From Clostridiaceae bacterium AF10-41 (GTDB taxonomy: Bacteria; Bacillota; Clostridia; Clostridiales; Clostridiaceae): a stretch of DNA of 6,960 nucleotides. Position numbers and translations under genes: made by a program. The stretch is taken from positions 1 to 6,960 of the forward strand of contig JAQCTH010000113.1 in the NCBI GenBank assembly GCA_027686065.1, in the 5' to 3' direction. Numbering within the stretch: position 1 is the first letter of the stretch; the number at the start of each line of letters is the position of its first letter. A model generated the notes under the pieces. The model saw nothing but the letters and a program-made list of their open reading frames with translations, ran no database searches and was not told the DNA's origin. This document shows positions 1 through 6,531 of the stretch, piece by piece.

Positions 1-707
1 ATAAAATTTTTAAAGAAATTAAAAATTTTTTCTCCATTTATGGTATTATTATCTTGTAAGAAATTTTCATATATACATTTTGATAATGATTTACTTATAC
101 CAGTAAATATATTTGAAAATATTCGTTCATCTATATTAATATCATTATTATTTAAATATGATTGAATATCATTTATTTCGAAATCAAAAGGGTTTACTTT
201 GTTAGAGGCTGGAGGATATACATAATTTACACCTGGATATAAAACTCTATAAGTATTTATATCAGAGGAAATATGCTTAATACATTCCATAACCTTATTA
301 TCTCGTTCTCTAACAAGAGTTATATTACTATGTCTTCCCATAATTTCAATTATCAATATATATTTACTATCAAAGCCTAATTCATCTGTAGATTCAATGT
401 GCAGCTGAATAATTCTATCACCATTTAATTGTGTTATATTTGTAATTTTACCACCAATTAAATACTTTCTCATAACCATAGTAAACATTGGTGCTTGCAA
501 AGGGTTAGGTTTATTTATATTAGTTAAATGTATTCTAGGAAATTTTGAAGAAGCTGAAATTAATAATTTAAGATTTTGTCTATCTTTTCTTAATGTTAAA
601 ATTATTTCATCTTTTTCAGGTTGATTAATTTTATCTATTTTACAATTTAATATTGATTTTTTAAAATCATATACTAAACTATATAAGTAGATACCATCAA
701 AAGCCAT
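1..707 (-). CDS. rqcH: RqcH / NFACT family ribosome quality-control protein, N-terminal part (gene runs off the left edge)
   Basis: The first 235 codons of a leftward gene are present, and the 3' part lies outside the window. Bacterial RqcH (Rqc2/NEMF homologue, long annotated as fibronectin-binding protein A or YloA) binds obstructed 50S subunits carrying peptidyl-tRNA and recruits tRNA-Ala to add C-terminal alanine tails that mark stalled nascent chains for degradation. The protein starts MAFDGIYLYSLV, which is typical of the family. The NFACT-N domain spans roughly residues 1-170. It includes KLLISA (47-52), RKYLIGGKI (80-88), EIMGRHSNITLV (121-132) and a YPG..Y.YPP segment (157-166). Asp97-Arg98 (in NGDRII) falls at the same numbering as the D97/R98 pair needed for tRNA binding in B. 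subtilis RqcH. Residues around 195-215 begin the middle helix-hairpin-helix part. The start ATG (705-707) is preceded by an AGAAAGGATG ribosome binding site. The full family length is about 570-590 residues, so about 40% is visible. Confidence 0.93.
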   Translation of the reverse strand, partial: MAFDGIYLYSLVYDFKKSILNCKIDKINQPEKDEIILTLRKDRQNLKLLISASSKFPRIHLTNINKPNPLQAPMFTMVMRKYLIGGKITNITQLNGDRIIQLHIESTDELGFDSKYILIIEIMGRHSNITLVRERDNKVMECIKHISSDINTYRVLYPGVNYVYPPASNKVNPFDFEINDIQSYLNNNDINIDERIFSNIFTGISKSLSKCIYENFLQDNNTINGEKIFNFFKNF

Positions 708-723
708 AAATATCATCCTTTCT

Positions 724-750
724 TTGGTAATAAGATAAAGATAGTATAAC
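724..750 (+). promoter_or_regulatory. Weak candidate promoter for dapF
   Basis: On the plus strand the best -10 candidate is TATAAC (745-750, 5/6). It is paired with a poor -35, TTGGTA (724-729, 4/6, 15-bp spacer) or TTTGGT (723-728, 16-bp spacer). It overlaps the opposing rqcH -10, so the two promoters would compete if both are real. Spacing and -35 match are suboptimal, so this is tentative. Confidence 0.25.
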
Positions 751-772
751 ATTTAATTAGTAATTTTATCAA
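743..772 (-). promoter_or_regulatory. Predicted sigma-A promoter of rqcH (extended -10)
   Basis: On the minus strand a -35 box TTGATA (767-772, 5/6 to consensus) is separated by 18 bp from a -10 box TATACT (743-748, 5/6). The -10 is preceded by TG-T, giving an extended -10 (TGnTATACT). Transcription would start near position 736, leaving a leader of about 30 nt that carries the AGAAAGGATG ribosome binding site. The assignment rests on pattern only. Confidence 0.55.
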
Positions 773-807
773 TGGGGCATATGCAGTTAATACAAGGGGG
801 AGTTTTA

Positions 808-1626
808 ATGAATTTTATAAAAATGCAGGGATTAGGAAATGATTTTATCTTTATAATAGATAATAAAAATGAATTTATTGATGATGAAGTAGAAATTGCT
901 AAGAGGGTATGCCATAGAAGATTTGGAATAGGGGCAGATGGATTAGTTATAATAAGAAAATCTAATATTGCAGATGCAAAGATGGTAATAATAAATAGTG
1001 ATGGATCACGTGCAAATATGTGTGGAAATGCAATTAGATGTTTTGCAAAATATTTATATGAAATTAATTCAATAGGTAAAAATATAATAAGTATTGAAAC
1101 TGGAGATGGAATAAAAAATGTAGAACTTAAAACAAATAATAATAAAGTTGAATTAATAAAAGTAAATATGGGAAATGCAAGTTTTAGTGGTAAAGATATT
1201 CCTTTAAGAGATAAAAAAGATTTAATAAATGAAGAAGTAATAATAGAGGAAAAAACATATAAATTAACAACACTGTTAATGGGTGTGCCACACACTATTT
1301 TAATTAATAATAATGATGAATATACAATAGAAGAAGGAAAAATTATAGAAAAATACAAGTTGTTTATTGAAGGTACAAATGTTAATTTTATTAAGATAAT
1401 TGATAAAAAAAATATAGAAGTAAGAACTTGGGAAAGAGGAGCTGGAGCAACTTTAGCCTGTGGAACCGGATGTTGTGCATCAGTAGTAGCATTAAAAGAA
1501 TTGGGATTATGTGATGATAAAGTTAAAGTAAAAACATTAGGTGGTAGTTTAGAAGTTGAAGTTGTAGATGATGACGTATATATGATAGGAGCTGCAGATT
1601 TTATTTGCAAAGGTGAACTATATTAA
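808..1626 (+). CDS. dapF: Diaminopimelate epimerase DapF
   Basis: This 272-residue protein (family usually about 270-280) is a cytoplasmic, cofactor-independent epimerase. It converts LL- to meso-diaminopimelate, the lysine precursor and peptidoglycan cross-link residue. It opens with the standard MNFIKMQGLGNDF. The signature N-S-D-G-S-(4)-C-G-N-A-I-R is at residues 63-77. The two catalytic cysteines are Cys72 (MCGNAIRC) and Cys218 (LACGTGCC). Glu209-Arg210 (WERG) matches the Glu208-Arg209 substrate/catalytic pair of the H. influenzae enzyme, and His162 matches His159. The usual Asn of the GNPH loop is Val160 here (GVPH). The ATG at 808 is chosen over an in-frame ATG at 772 because AGGGGGAG sits 5 nt upstream of it and the protein then begins at the conserved family N-terminus. 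It is divergent from rqcH and sits 16 nt before the lipoprotein gene, probably cotranscribed with it. Confidence 0.97.
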   Translation: MNFIKMQGLGNDFIFIIDNKNEFIDDEVEIAKRVCHRRFGIGADGLVIIRKSNIADAKMVIINSDGSRANMCGNAIRCFAKYLYEINSIGKNIISIETGDGIKNVELKTNNNKVELIKVNMGNASFSGKDIPLRDKKDLINEEVIIEEKTYKLTTLLMGVPHTILINNNDEYTIEEGKIIEKYKLFIEGTNVNFIKIIDKKNIEVRTWERGAGATLACGTGCCASVVALKELGLCDDKVKVKTLGGSLEVEVVDDDVYMIGAADFICKGELY

Positions 1627-1642
1627 TTAGAAGAGGTAAAAT

Positions 1643-2632
1643 ATGAATACAAAGAAAATAAGGAAGATTTTCCTTGTTAACTTTATTTTATTAATAGCTA
1701 TATTTTTATATGGCTGTAAAAAAGATGCTAAAATAGAGGAAAATAAGATCAATATTTCAAATGGAGCAATAGCTATAGAGGATTCAGGACAATATAAAAT
1801 TTATAATTTAATAAATAATAAATATGAAAAAGTAGATACAGAATATATAATTACTGCCTATGACTTAAAAAGCGGAAGTTTTATTTATAGTGAAAATGGA
1901 GAATATAAAATAAAACATTCAGGAAAAGAAGAGTTAATAGAAGACAATAATACGGTTATTTCACCTAAGATATCTGAAAATGGTAAATATGTAGCATACT
2001 TCACGAAAGAAGTATACCTAAATTTAAAAGTAAAAAATTTAGTAAACAATGAGGATGTATCAATAAATAGTAATGTAGCTATTTCAGGAAGTCTAATGGA
2101 TTGGTTAGATGAAAAAAATCTAGTTTATTATGGTGTAGATAATAATAAAAATAATGGGATATTTATTTATAATATTGAAGAAAAACAAGAAAAACTCTTA
2201 TATAAAATAGATTTAGGATATGTAGAATTTTTAAAGGGATTAGATAATGGAGTAGTATTTTTACAAGAGAAGGAAGGTAAACAAAAAATATTTAAAATTA
2301 TAGATTCAAGTGGAAAAGCTATAGATGTAATGGAAAATGTTATGGATGTTAGTGATGTTGAAGTCACATCTCAAGGTATATTTATATTAGGAAAATTACA
2401 GGATAATAATTATTCTTTATATAAAATTAATGATGGGAAAGCCAAAAGATTAGTTTATGATTTCCCTAAATTAATAGATTTAGATAAAGGCCTGTCTAAA
2501 GATGAAAATGGGAATATAATTTTTATTGGAGGAGACATCCCTAATCAAGAAAAGATTTATGTTTGTGAAGATGATTCCATAAGCATAATACACGAGAGTC
2601 CTGGATCATATAACTTTATTGATTGTAACTAG
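1643..2632 (+). CDS. Predicted membrane lipoprotein with beta-propeller-like segments, function unknown
   Basis: The protein has 329 residues. Its N-terminus is a lipoprotein signal peptide: basic MNTKKIRKIF, a hydrophobic core (residues 9-22) and a lipobox FLYGC with lipidated Cys25. After processing it should be anchored on the outer face of the membrane. The rest is rich in short beta-strand-like segments, polar and acidic, with no further membrane segment. SPKISENGKYVAYF (107-120) and DWLDEKNLVYYG (153-164) resemble TolB/PD40-type propeller blades (SPDGKYIAY..). Similar strand-turn-strand units recur (for example 72-90, 171-187 and 245-262). This suggests a six- or seven-bladed propeller, but that is inference from pattern. 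No catalytic motif was recognised. AAGAGGT lies 5 nt before the ATG. The gene follows dapF by 16 nt, and a terminator starts within its stop codon, so it is the last gene of the dapF unit and is not cotranscribed by default with the pilus operon that follows. Confidence 0.8.
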   Translation: MNTKKIRKIFLVNFILLIAIFLYGCKKDAKIEENKINISNGAIAIEDSGQYKIYNLINNKYEKVDTEYIITAYDLKSGSFIYSENGEYKIKHSGKEELIEDNNTVISPKISENGKYVAYFTKEVYLNLKVKNLVNNEDVSINSNVAISGSLMDWLDEKNLVYYGVDNNKNNGIFIYNIEEKQEKLLYKIDLGYVEFLKGLDNGVVFLQEKEGKQKIFKIIDSSGKAIDVMENVMDVSDVEVTSQGIFILGKLQDNNYSLYKINDGKAKRLVYDFPKLIDLDKGLSKDENGNIIFIGGDIPNQEKIYVCEDDSISIIHESPGSYNFIDCN

Positions 2633-2670
2633 AAAGATTTATAAGTAAAATTATAAGTCTTTCTTTTTTT
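2631..2670 (+). terminator. Intrinsic terminator after the dapF-lipoprotein unit
   Basis: A near-perfect 14-bp hairpin has arms AGAAAGATTTATAA (2631-2644) and TTATAAGTCTTTCT (2651-2664), with a single T-G wobble and a 6-nt loop GTAAAA. It is followed by an uninterrupted T run (2664-2670). The 5' arm begins inside the TAG stop codon of the lipoprotein gene. There is no comparable T run on the opposite strand, so it is directional and insulates the downstream pilus operon. Confidence 0.9.
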
Positions 2671-2678
2671 ATATCCGC

Positions 2679-2710
2679 AAAAATGTATATTTTTTCTAAA
2701 AATGGATATT
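2679..2710 (+). repeat. 19-bp-spaced direct repeat upstream of the pilus operon, possible operator
   Basis: AAAAATGTATATT (2679-2691) and AAAAATGGATATT (2698-2710) match at 12 of 13 positions with a start-to-start distance of 19 bp, close to two helical turns. They lie between the preceding terminator and the ATPase start codon, where the operon promoter must be if the operon has its own. No convincing sigma-A -35/-10 pair was found in 2671-2730. The repeats could bind a regulator, but in such AT-rich DNA chance similarity is possible. Confidence 0.4.
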
Positions 2711-2730
2711 AATTTAGATGGTGATTTAAT

Positions 2731-4122
2731 ATGAATATTTTTAATTTTAAAATGGATGAAATAAATATGGAAATAGCCAGAAAGTTAAATAAATATAAGG
2801 CTATGGAAAATAAATCTTTACCTATAAATATCAAAGAAGATTTTGTAATACTATTATCTTCAGAGGAAATTTTGAAAAATAAAGAGGAAATAGAATTTTT
2901 ATTTAATAAAAAAATAAAAGTAATAAAAGAGAGTAAGGAATTTATTTTAGATTTAATAGAAAAAATTTTTTTAGGAGAAAGTGAGAATCTTCTTGAAGCC
3001 ATATTAGGTAGGGCTATAAATTTAAATGCATCAGATATTCACTTTGAGCCACAAGAAGAAGATATTTTTATTAGATTTAGAGTTGATGGAGTTTTAATAG
3101 ATTTTACAAAAATAAAAAATAACGAATATCAGAAGTTATTATCTAAAATAAAGCTTAGTGGGAATATGGATATAACTGAAAGAAGAAGACCTCAAGATGG
3201 AAAAACTCTAATTAATATCAACAATAAAAATTATGATTTAAGGTTATCTACTATCCCTATAATTTATGGAGAAAAATTAGTAATAAGAATTTTATATGGG
3301 GAAGTATTTAATTATGATATAAGCAGTTTAAATATGAATGAAAATCAATTAAGAAAATTAAAAAAGATAATGTCCTTGAAACATGGATTAGCTATCATAA
3401 ACGGACCTACAGGTAGTGGAAAATCAAGTACATTATATTGCATATTAAAAGAAATAAATAAAAAAGATATAAATATAACAACTTTAGAAGACCCGATAGA
3501 AGTAATGATTAAAGGAATAAATCAAGTTAGTTTAAATAGAAAAGCCAATATAACATTTGCAACTGGTCTTAGGAGTATATTAAGGCAAGATCCAGATGTT
3601 CTTATGATAGGAGAGATAAGAGATGAAGAAACAGCTAATATGGCTGTAACAGCATCTTTAACAGGACATAAAGTTTATTCAACAATTCACACTAAAACAC
3701 CACAAGAAGTATATTTTAGATTAGAAGATATGGGGGTTAAATCTTATTTAGTTAAAGATTCTTTAATAGGAATAGTATCACAAAGGCTTATAAGAGTACT
3801 TTGTGACAATTGTAAAGAGGAAGAAAGAAAAGTTCTTTTTAAAGGAAAGCAAATAATACTTTATAAGAATATAGGATGTAGTAAGTGTAATTATACTGGA
3901 TATAGAGGAAGAGCTGTTGTTAGCTCAGTTGTTAGTATGGATAGAGAAATAAAAAGGGAAATTACAAATATTTTCCAGGAAATAAAAGAATTAAGCAATG
4001 AAGAAATGATAGATAATCTAAATGAATTATTAATTACCGCTAGAATATCATCTTCAGATTATAATAATTTTTTAATAGAAGAAGGATTTGATTATGAAGA
4101 AAATAAAATTATCTTGGAATAA
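2731..4122 (+). CDS. gspE: GspE/PilB/ComGA-type pilus or secretion assembly ATPase
   Basis: This 463-residue cytoplasmic hexameric motor ATPase powers addition of pilin subunits at the membrane platform. It contains an N2 domain with SDIHFEP (101-107) and RFRVDGVL (115-122), then ERRRPQDGK (150-158). The nucleotide core has Walker A GPTGSGKSST (225-234), an Asp box TTLEDPIE (250-257), a Walker B region LRQDPDVLMIGEIRDEE (284-300) and a His box TGHKVYSTIHT (311-321). A tetracysteine zinc module (Cys358, Cys361, Cys383, Cys386) marks an assembly (PilB/GspE) rather than a retraction (PilT) ATPase. Only about 85 residues precede the N2 domain, so the protein is shorter than typical GspE/PilB (about 500-570) and longer than Bacillus ComGA (about 356). 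No full MshEN-like N-terminal domain is apparent. GGTGAT lies 5 nt before the ATG. This is the first gene of the operon, and its end overlaps the platform gene by 29 nt. Confidence 0.95.
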   Translation: MNIFNFKMDEINMEIARKLNKYKAMENKSLPINIKEDFVILLSSEEILKNKEEIEFLFNKKIKVIKESKEFILDLIEKIFLGESENLLEAILGRAINLNASDIHFEPQEEDIFIRFRVDGVLIDFTKIKNNEYQKLLSKIKLSGNMDITERRRPQDGKTLININNKNYDLRLSTIPIIYGEKLVIRILYGEVFNYDISSLNMNENQLRKLKKIMSLKHGLAIINGPTGSGKSSTLYCILKEINKKDINITTLEDPIEVMIKGINQVSLNRKANITFATGLRSILRQDPDVLMIGEIRDEETANMAVTASLTGHKVYSTIHTKTPQEVYFRLEDMGVKSYLVKDSLIGIVSQRLIRVLCDNCKEEERKVLFKGKQIILYKNIGCSKCNYTGYRGRAVVSSVVSMDREIKREITNIFQEIKELSNEEMIDNLNELLITARISSSDYNNFLIEEGFDYEENKIILE

Positions 4123-5149
4123 AGCAGATTATAATAGTTTAGGATTATTGTCAGGCAATATGTCTATATTGCACAAAGAAGGAATTTCACTATTAATTAT
4201 GATGGATTTACTCTTAGAGTTACCAATAAGAAAAAGCTATAAGGAAAGCATAAAGATAATAAAAACATCTATTATTGAAGGGAAATCTTTAAAAGAGAGT
4301 TTTAATGACTTTAATGATTTATATCCAGAGTTTTTTATTGGAATGATCTCTATGGGAGAAAAAAGTGGGAATTTAGCAACAGTTTTAAAAGGCGTAGAAG
4401 ATCATTATAATAAAATGAATTTTGTTAAGGGTACTATTAAAAATGTTTTATCTTATCCAATACTAATATTCCTATCTATTATAATGTTATTAATTTTTAT
4501 TACATTTATAACTATACCAAACTTATATGATTTTTACATTAATTTAGGTATTGAAGTTCCGTTTATATGTAAGTTTTTATATAACTTTGTAAATTATATA
4601 AAAAAAGATTTTATTTCCTTTCAAATTTATTTTATTTCATGGGGTATTTTAATTCCATTTATAGTTTATAAAGCTTATATTAAAAGGCATTTAATAAATT
4701 TATTGAATAAAATACCAATTATAAAGGAATTTAACGAATTTATTTTTATATCTCTATTATCAATAATAGTTAAAAGTGGAGTTAATTTATCCAATGGTTT
4801 AATGTATTCTGCAACGAGTTTTAAAAACTCATCTTTAAAGGAGAGATTCTTACTTCTAAATTCAAGTATATTAAAGGGGAAAAGTATATCAGAAAGTTTA
4901 AAAGATCATGGAGATTATTGTAAATATACTACAGCCATTATAAAACTTGGAGAAGAAGGCGGTTCTATGGATGAAAGATTGAATTCTTTGTCTAATTATC
5001 TTGAGAAAAAACTATTATCAGATATAAATAGATATATGGCTATTTTACAACCAGCATCAGTTTTTATGATGGGAATATTTGTGATAATTTTTTTGGTTGT
5101 ATTTATAGTACCTTTATTTGGTTCATTGCTAGATGGAGGATTTCAATGA
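4094..5149 (+). CDS. gspF: GspF/PilC/ComGB-type inner-membrane platform protein
   Basis: This 351-residue polytopic protein forms the membrane platform that couples the ATPase to pilin assembly. It shows the family's duplicated cytoplasmic T2SSF domain. The first copy spans about residues 15-120 with KEGISLLIMMDLL (28-40) and GEKSGNLATVL (88-98). The second spans about 216-320 with KSGVNLSNGL (227-236) and GEEGGSMDERL (286-296). Hydrophobic membrane segments are near 121-142, 176-196 and 322-345, the last following the conserved L-(E/Q)-P motif as LQP (318-320). The ATG at 4094 is preferred because GAAGGA (4081-4086) lies 7 nt upstream. An in-frame TTG at 4088, which would add two residues, is only 1 nt from that ribosome binding site. 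The start lies inside gspE (29-nt overlap) and the stop overlaps the next start as ATGA, which suggests translational coupling on both sides. Confidence 0.95.
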   Translation: MKKIKLSWNKADYNSLGLLSGNMSILHKEGISLLIMMDLLLELPIRKSYKESIKIIKTSIIEGKSLKESFNDFNDLYPEFFIGMISMGEKSGNLATVLKGVEDHYNKMNFVKGTIKNVLSYPILIFLSIIMLLIFITFITIPNLYDFYINLGIEVPFICKFLYNFVNYIKKDFISFQIYFISWGILIPFIVYKAYIKRHLINLLNKIPIIKEFNEFIFISLLSIIVKSGVNLSNGLMYSATSFKNSSLKERFLLLNSSILKGKSISESLKDHGDYCKYTTAIIKLGEEGGSMDERLNSLSNYLEKKLLSDINRYMAILQPASVFMMGIFVIIFLVVFIVPLFGSLLDGGFQ

Positions 5150-5622
5150 TGAAAAAGGCATATACCCTTATAGAGCTTGTTGTTGTACTTTCTATATTAG
5201 TTATATTTTCTACAGCAACAATTGGTGGATTAAAATATTTTAAAGATAAAAGTGAAAACTTAAACTTTGAAAACTATGTATATGAAGTAAAATCATTATT
5301 AAGTTTTGCAAAAAGTTATTGCAGAAAAAATAAAGTGATTGGAAATATAATTATAAGCAATGATAGAAAAAGCATTATATTTGATGTAACCGATAGAACA
5401 TATAAATTAAATAAAAGGGTAGATTTTGATAGTAGTACAGAGATAGGAAGTAATTTTAGACTAGGGAATAATAAAATTAATGATGAAGGATTTATAAAAG
5501 AAGCAGGAACAATAACCTTATCTCATAAAAATAGTAAATTTGTAAAAATAACAATATCTGTAGGAAATGATATTATACGAGTAAGTGAAAACGATGATAA
5601 TGAAGGAGATATGATAGAGTGA
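5146..5622 (+). CDS. Prepilin-like protein, GspH/FimT/ComGD type
   Basis: The protein has 158 residues from the first ATG, or 157 from the adjacent ATG at 5149. GGAGGA at 5135-5140 lies 5 or 8 nt away, so either start could be used. The N-terminus MMKKA|YTLIEL is a class III prepilin signal: short basic leader, cleavage after Ala5, Tyr at +1 and Glu at +5, followed by a hydrophobic helix to about residue 29 that is both membrane anchor and pilus-core helix. Ala at -1 replaces the usual Gly. The C-terminal half is beta-rich, and the segment INDEGFIKEAGTITL followed by FVKITISVG resembles the FimT/GspH C-terminal pattern (F...GT......ITI...G). The protein is therefore probably a minor pseudopilin rather than the major subunit. 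It directly follows gspF with a 4-nt ATGA overlap, the position that gspG/comGC occupies in related operons. Confidence 0.85.
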   Translation: MMKKAYTLIELVVVLSILVIFSTATIGGLKYFKDKSENLNFENYVYEVKSLLSFAKSYCRKNKVIGNIIISNDRKSIIFDVTDRTYKLNKRVDFDSSTEIGSNFRLGNNKINDEGFIKEAGTITLSHKNSKFVKITISVGNDIIRVSENDDNEGDMIE

Positions 5623-6056
5623 AAAAAGGAAGTACTTTACTTGAAAGTATAGTTGCTCTCCCAATCTTATTAATAGCAACAACAATATCACTTAATATTG
5701 GAATTGTTGCAGCTAACTCTAAGAAAATAAGAGATAAAAAGAATGAAGCAAATAGGGTTGCATATGCAATAGAAAATGAAATTAAGTACAATACTACTTT
5801 TGAAAATCTAAATAAATCCTTTAAAGACAATAAAATATCATATATATATTCAGAAAATACATTAGAAAAGTTAGTAAATACATCAGTATTAAATTTAGAG
5901 GTCGGAGATGGAATTGAAATAGAAAAGGTTAAAGAAATTCTGGCATCAGAAGAGCAAAATAGACCTGTAATAGAATTAAAGGTTAAGATTAAAGATGATG
6001 ATGGAGGAATTCTAAGTGAAAGAAAATTTATTAAATCTTATTGGATGGAAAAATAA
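5619..6056 (+). CDS. Prepilin-like protein, GspI type
   Basis: The protein has 145 residues and a GTG start in a GTGA overlap with the preceding stop. AAGGAG (5603-5608) is 10 nt upstream, and no other in-frame start nearby gives the prepilin motif. The N-terminus MKKG|STLLESIVALPILL is a class III signal with the canonical Gly at -1 and Glu at +5. The LLE-x-x-VAL pattern is characteristic of GspI pseudopilins, which help nucleate the tip complex with J and K. Pro15 (mature +11) sits within the hydrophobic helix that extends to about residue 31. The remainder is charged and alternates helix-like and strand-like segments, with no cysteines. The 3' end overlaps the next gene by 41 nt. The prepilin identity is firm, and the I-type assignment is inference from signature and gene order. 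Confidence 0.82.
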   Translation: MKKGSTLLESIVALPILLIATTISLNIGIVAANSKKIRDKKNEANRVAYAIENEIKYNTTFENLNKSFKDNKISYIYSENTLEKLVNTSVLNLEVGDGIEIEKVKEILASEEQNRPVIELKVKIKDDDGGILSERKFIKSYWMEK

Positions 6057-6531
6057 AAAAAGAAGAAAGAGATGTTTTACTTTAATTGAAATAATATTAG
6101 CTATGTTTATTGAATTAATTTTGATTAGTCTTTCCTTTAAAATTGGATTAATTTCTTATAAAAGTTACAAAAGCTTAATTGAGTCTGCTAAAGCTCAAGA
6201 TTCATTTGATGATGCTTTGCTTAATATAGATAGATTATTAAAAACACAGATGATTAAAAGTATTGAAATAGAAGAAAAAGACTTGAGTAATAATGGAAAG
6301 ATAACAATAAAATACAAAGTTGACCATAATACAAATGAAATAAAAGAAAAAAGGATTTTTTTAGATAATACAAATCAAAAGATAGTTTTAGAGACATATA
6401 AAGAAGGAAGAAGAAAAGGTGTTAATGTAATTATGAGGGAAGTTTCAGATTTTGCCATTATAAAAAAAGAAAAACTATATTACTTGAAAATAAAAAACAA
6501 TAAGGGGGAAGAGAGAGTACTATGTTTATAA
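6016..6531 (+). CDS. Prepilin-like protein, GspJ/ComGF type, with Cys before the cleavage site
   Basis: The protein has 171 residues and a GTG start. The start is well supported by GGAGGA (6003-6008) 7 nt upstream, and no ATG or TTG follows before the prepilin motif. The leader is 20 residues, longer than in its neighbours, and ends in a very basic KNKKRRKR stretch. The cleavage context is RKRC|FTLIEIILAMF: Phe +1 and Glu +5 are canonical, but the -1 residue is Cys20 rather than Gly. The FTLIE-x-x-LA pattern fits GspJ. A second Glu (mature +13) lies inside the hydrophobic helix (about residues 26-47). The C-terminal part is strand-rich (about residues 90-170) and ends GEERVLCL. The gene overlaps the previous one by 41 nt and the next by 10 nt. 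The J-type role in the tip complex is inferred from order and signature. Confidence 0.8.
   Translation: MKENLLNLIGWKNKKRRKRCFTLIEIILAMFIELILISLSFKIGLISYKSYKSLIESAKAQDSFDDALLNIDRLLKTQMIKSIEIEEKDLSNNGKITIKYKVDHNTNEIKEKRIFLDNTNQKIVLETYKEGRRKGVNVIMREVSDFAIIKKEKLYYLKIKNNKGEERVLCL

Noticed and set aside
772..807. Upstream in-frame ATG giving dapF 12 extra residues
   Set aside because: It has no ribosome binding site at a useful distance, whereas the ATG at 808 has AGGGGGAG 5 nt upstream and matches the conserved family N-terminus.
753..1610. Long minus-strand reading frame of 285 codons
   Set aside because: It is the antisense shadow of dapF. It is Ser/Ile/Phe-rich low-complexity translation with no recognisable motif, and the plus-strand frame has every DapF hallmark.
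2671..2730. Possible riboswitch (for example c-di-GMP) upstream of the pilus operon
   Set aside because: The gap is only about 60 nt, with no conserved aptamer core or paired helices, which is too short for a known c-di-GMP riboswitch plus expression platform.
2709..3002. Minus-strand reading frame of 97 codons
   Set aside because: It is a shadow of the ATPase gene, with low-complexity Ser/Phe/Ile composition and no supporting signal. The shorter minus-strand frames at 2167-2367 and 5573-5830 were rejected for the same reason.
4088..4093. TTG start two codons upstream for the platform gene
   Set aside because: The ribosome binding site GAAGGA ends 1 nt before it, which is too close. The ATG at 4094 has proper spacing.
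6051..6072. A-rich run as a programmed frameshift or phase-variation site between the I- and J-like genes
   Set aside because: The run is only A5 and A7, and both genes have intact frames and their own start signals. Short A runs like this are common in DNA of this composition.
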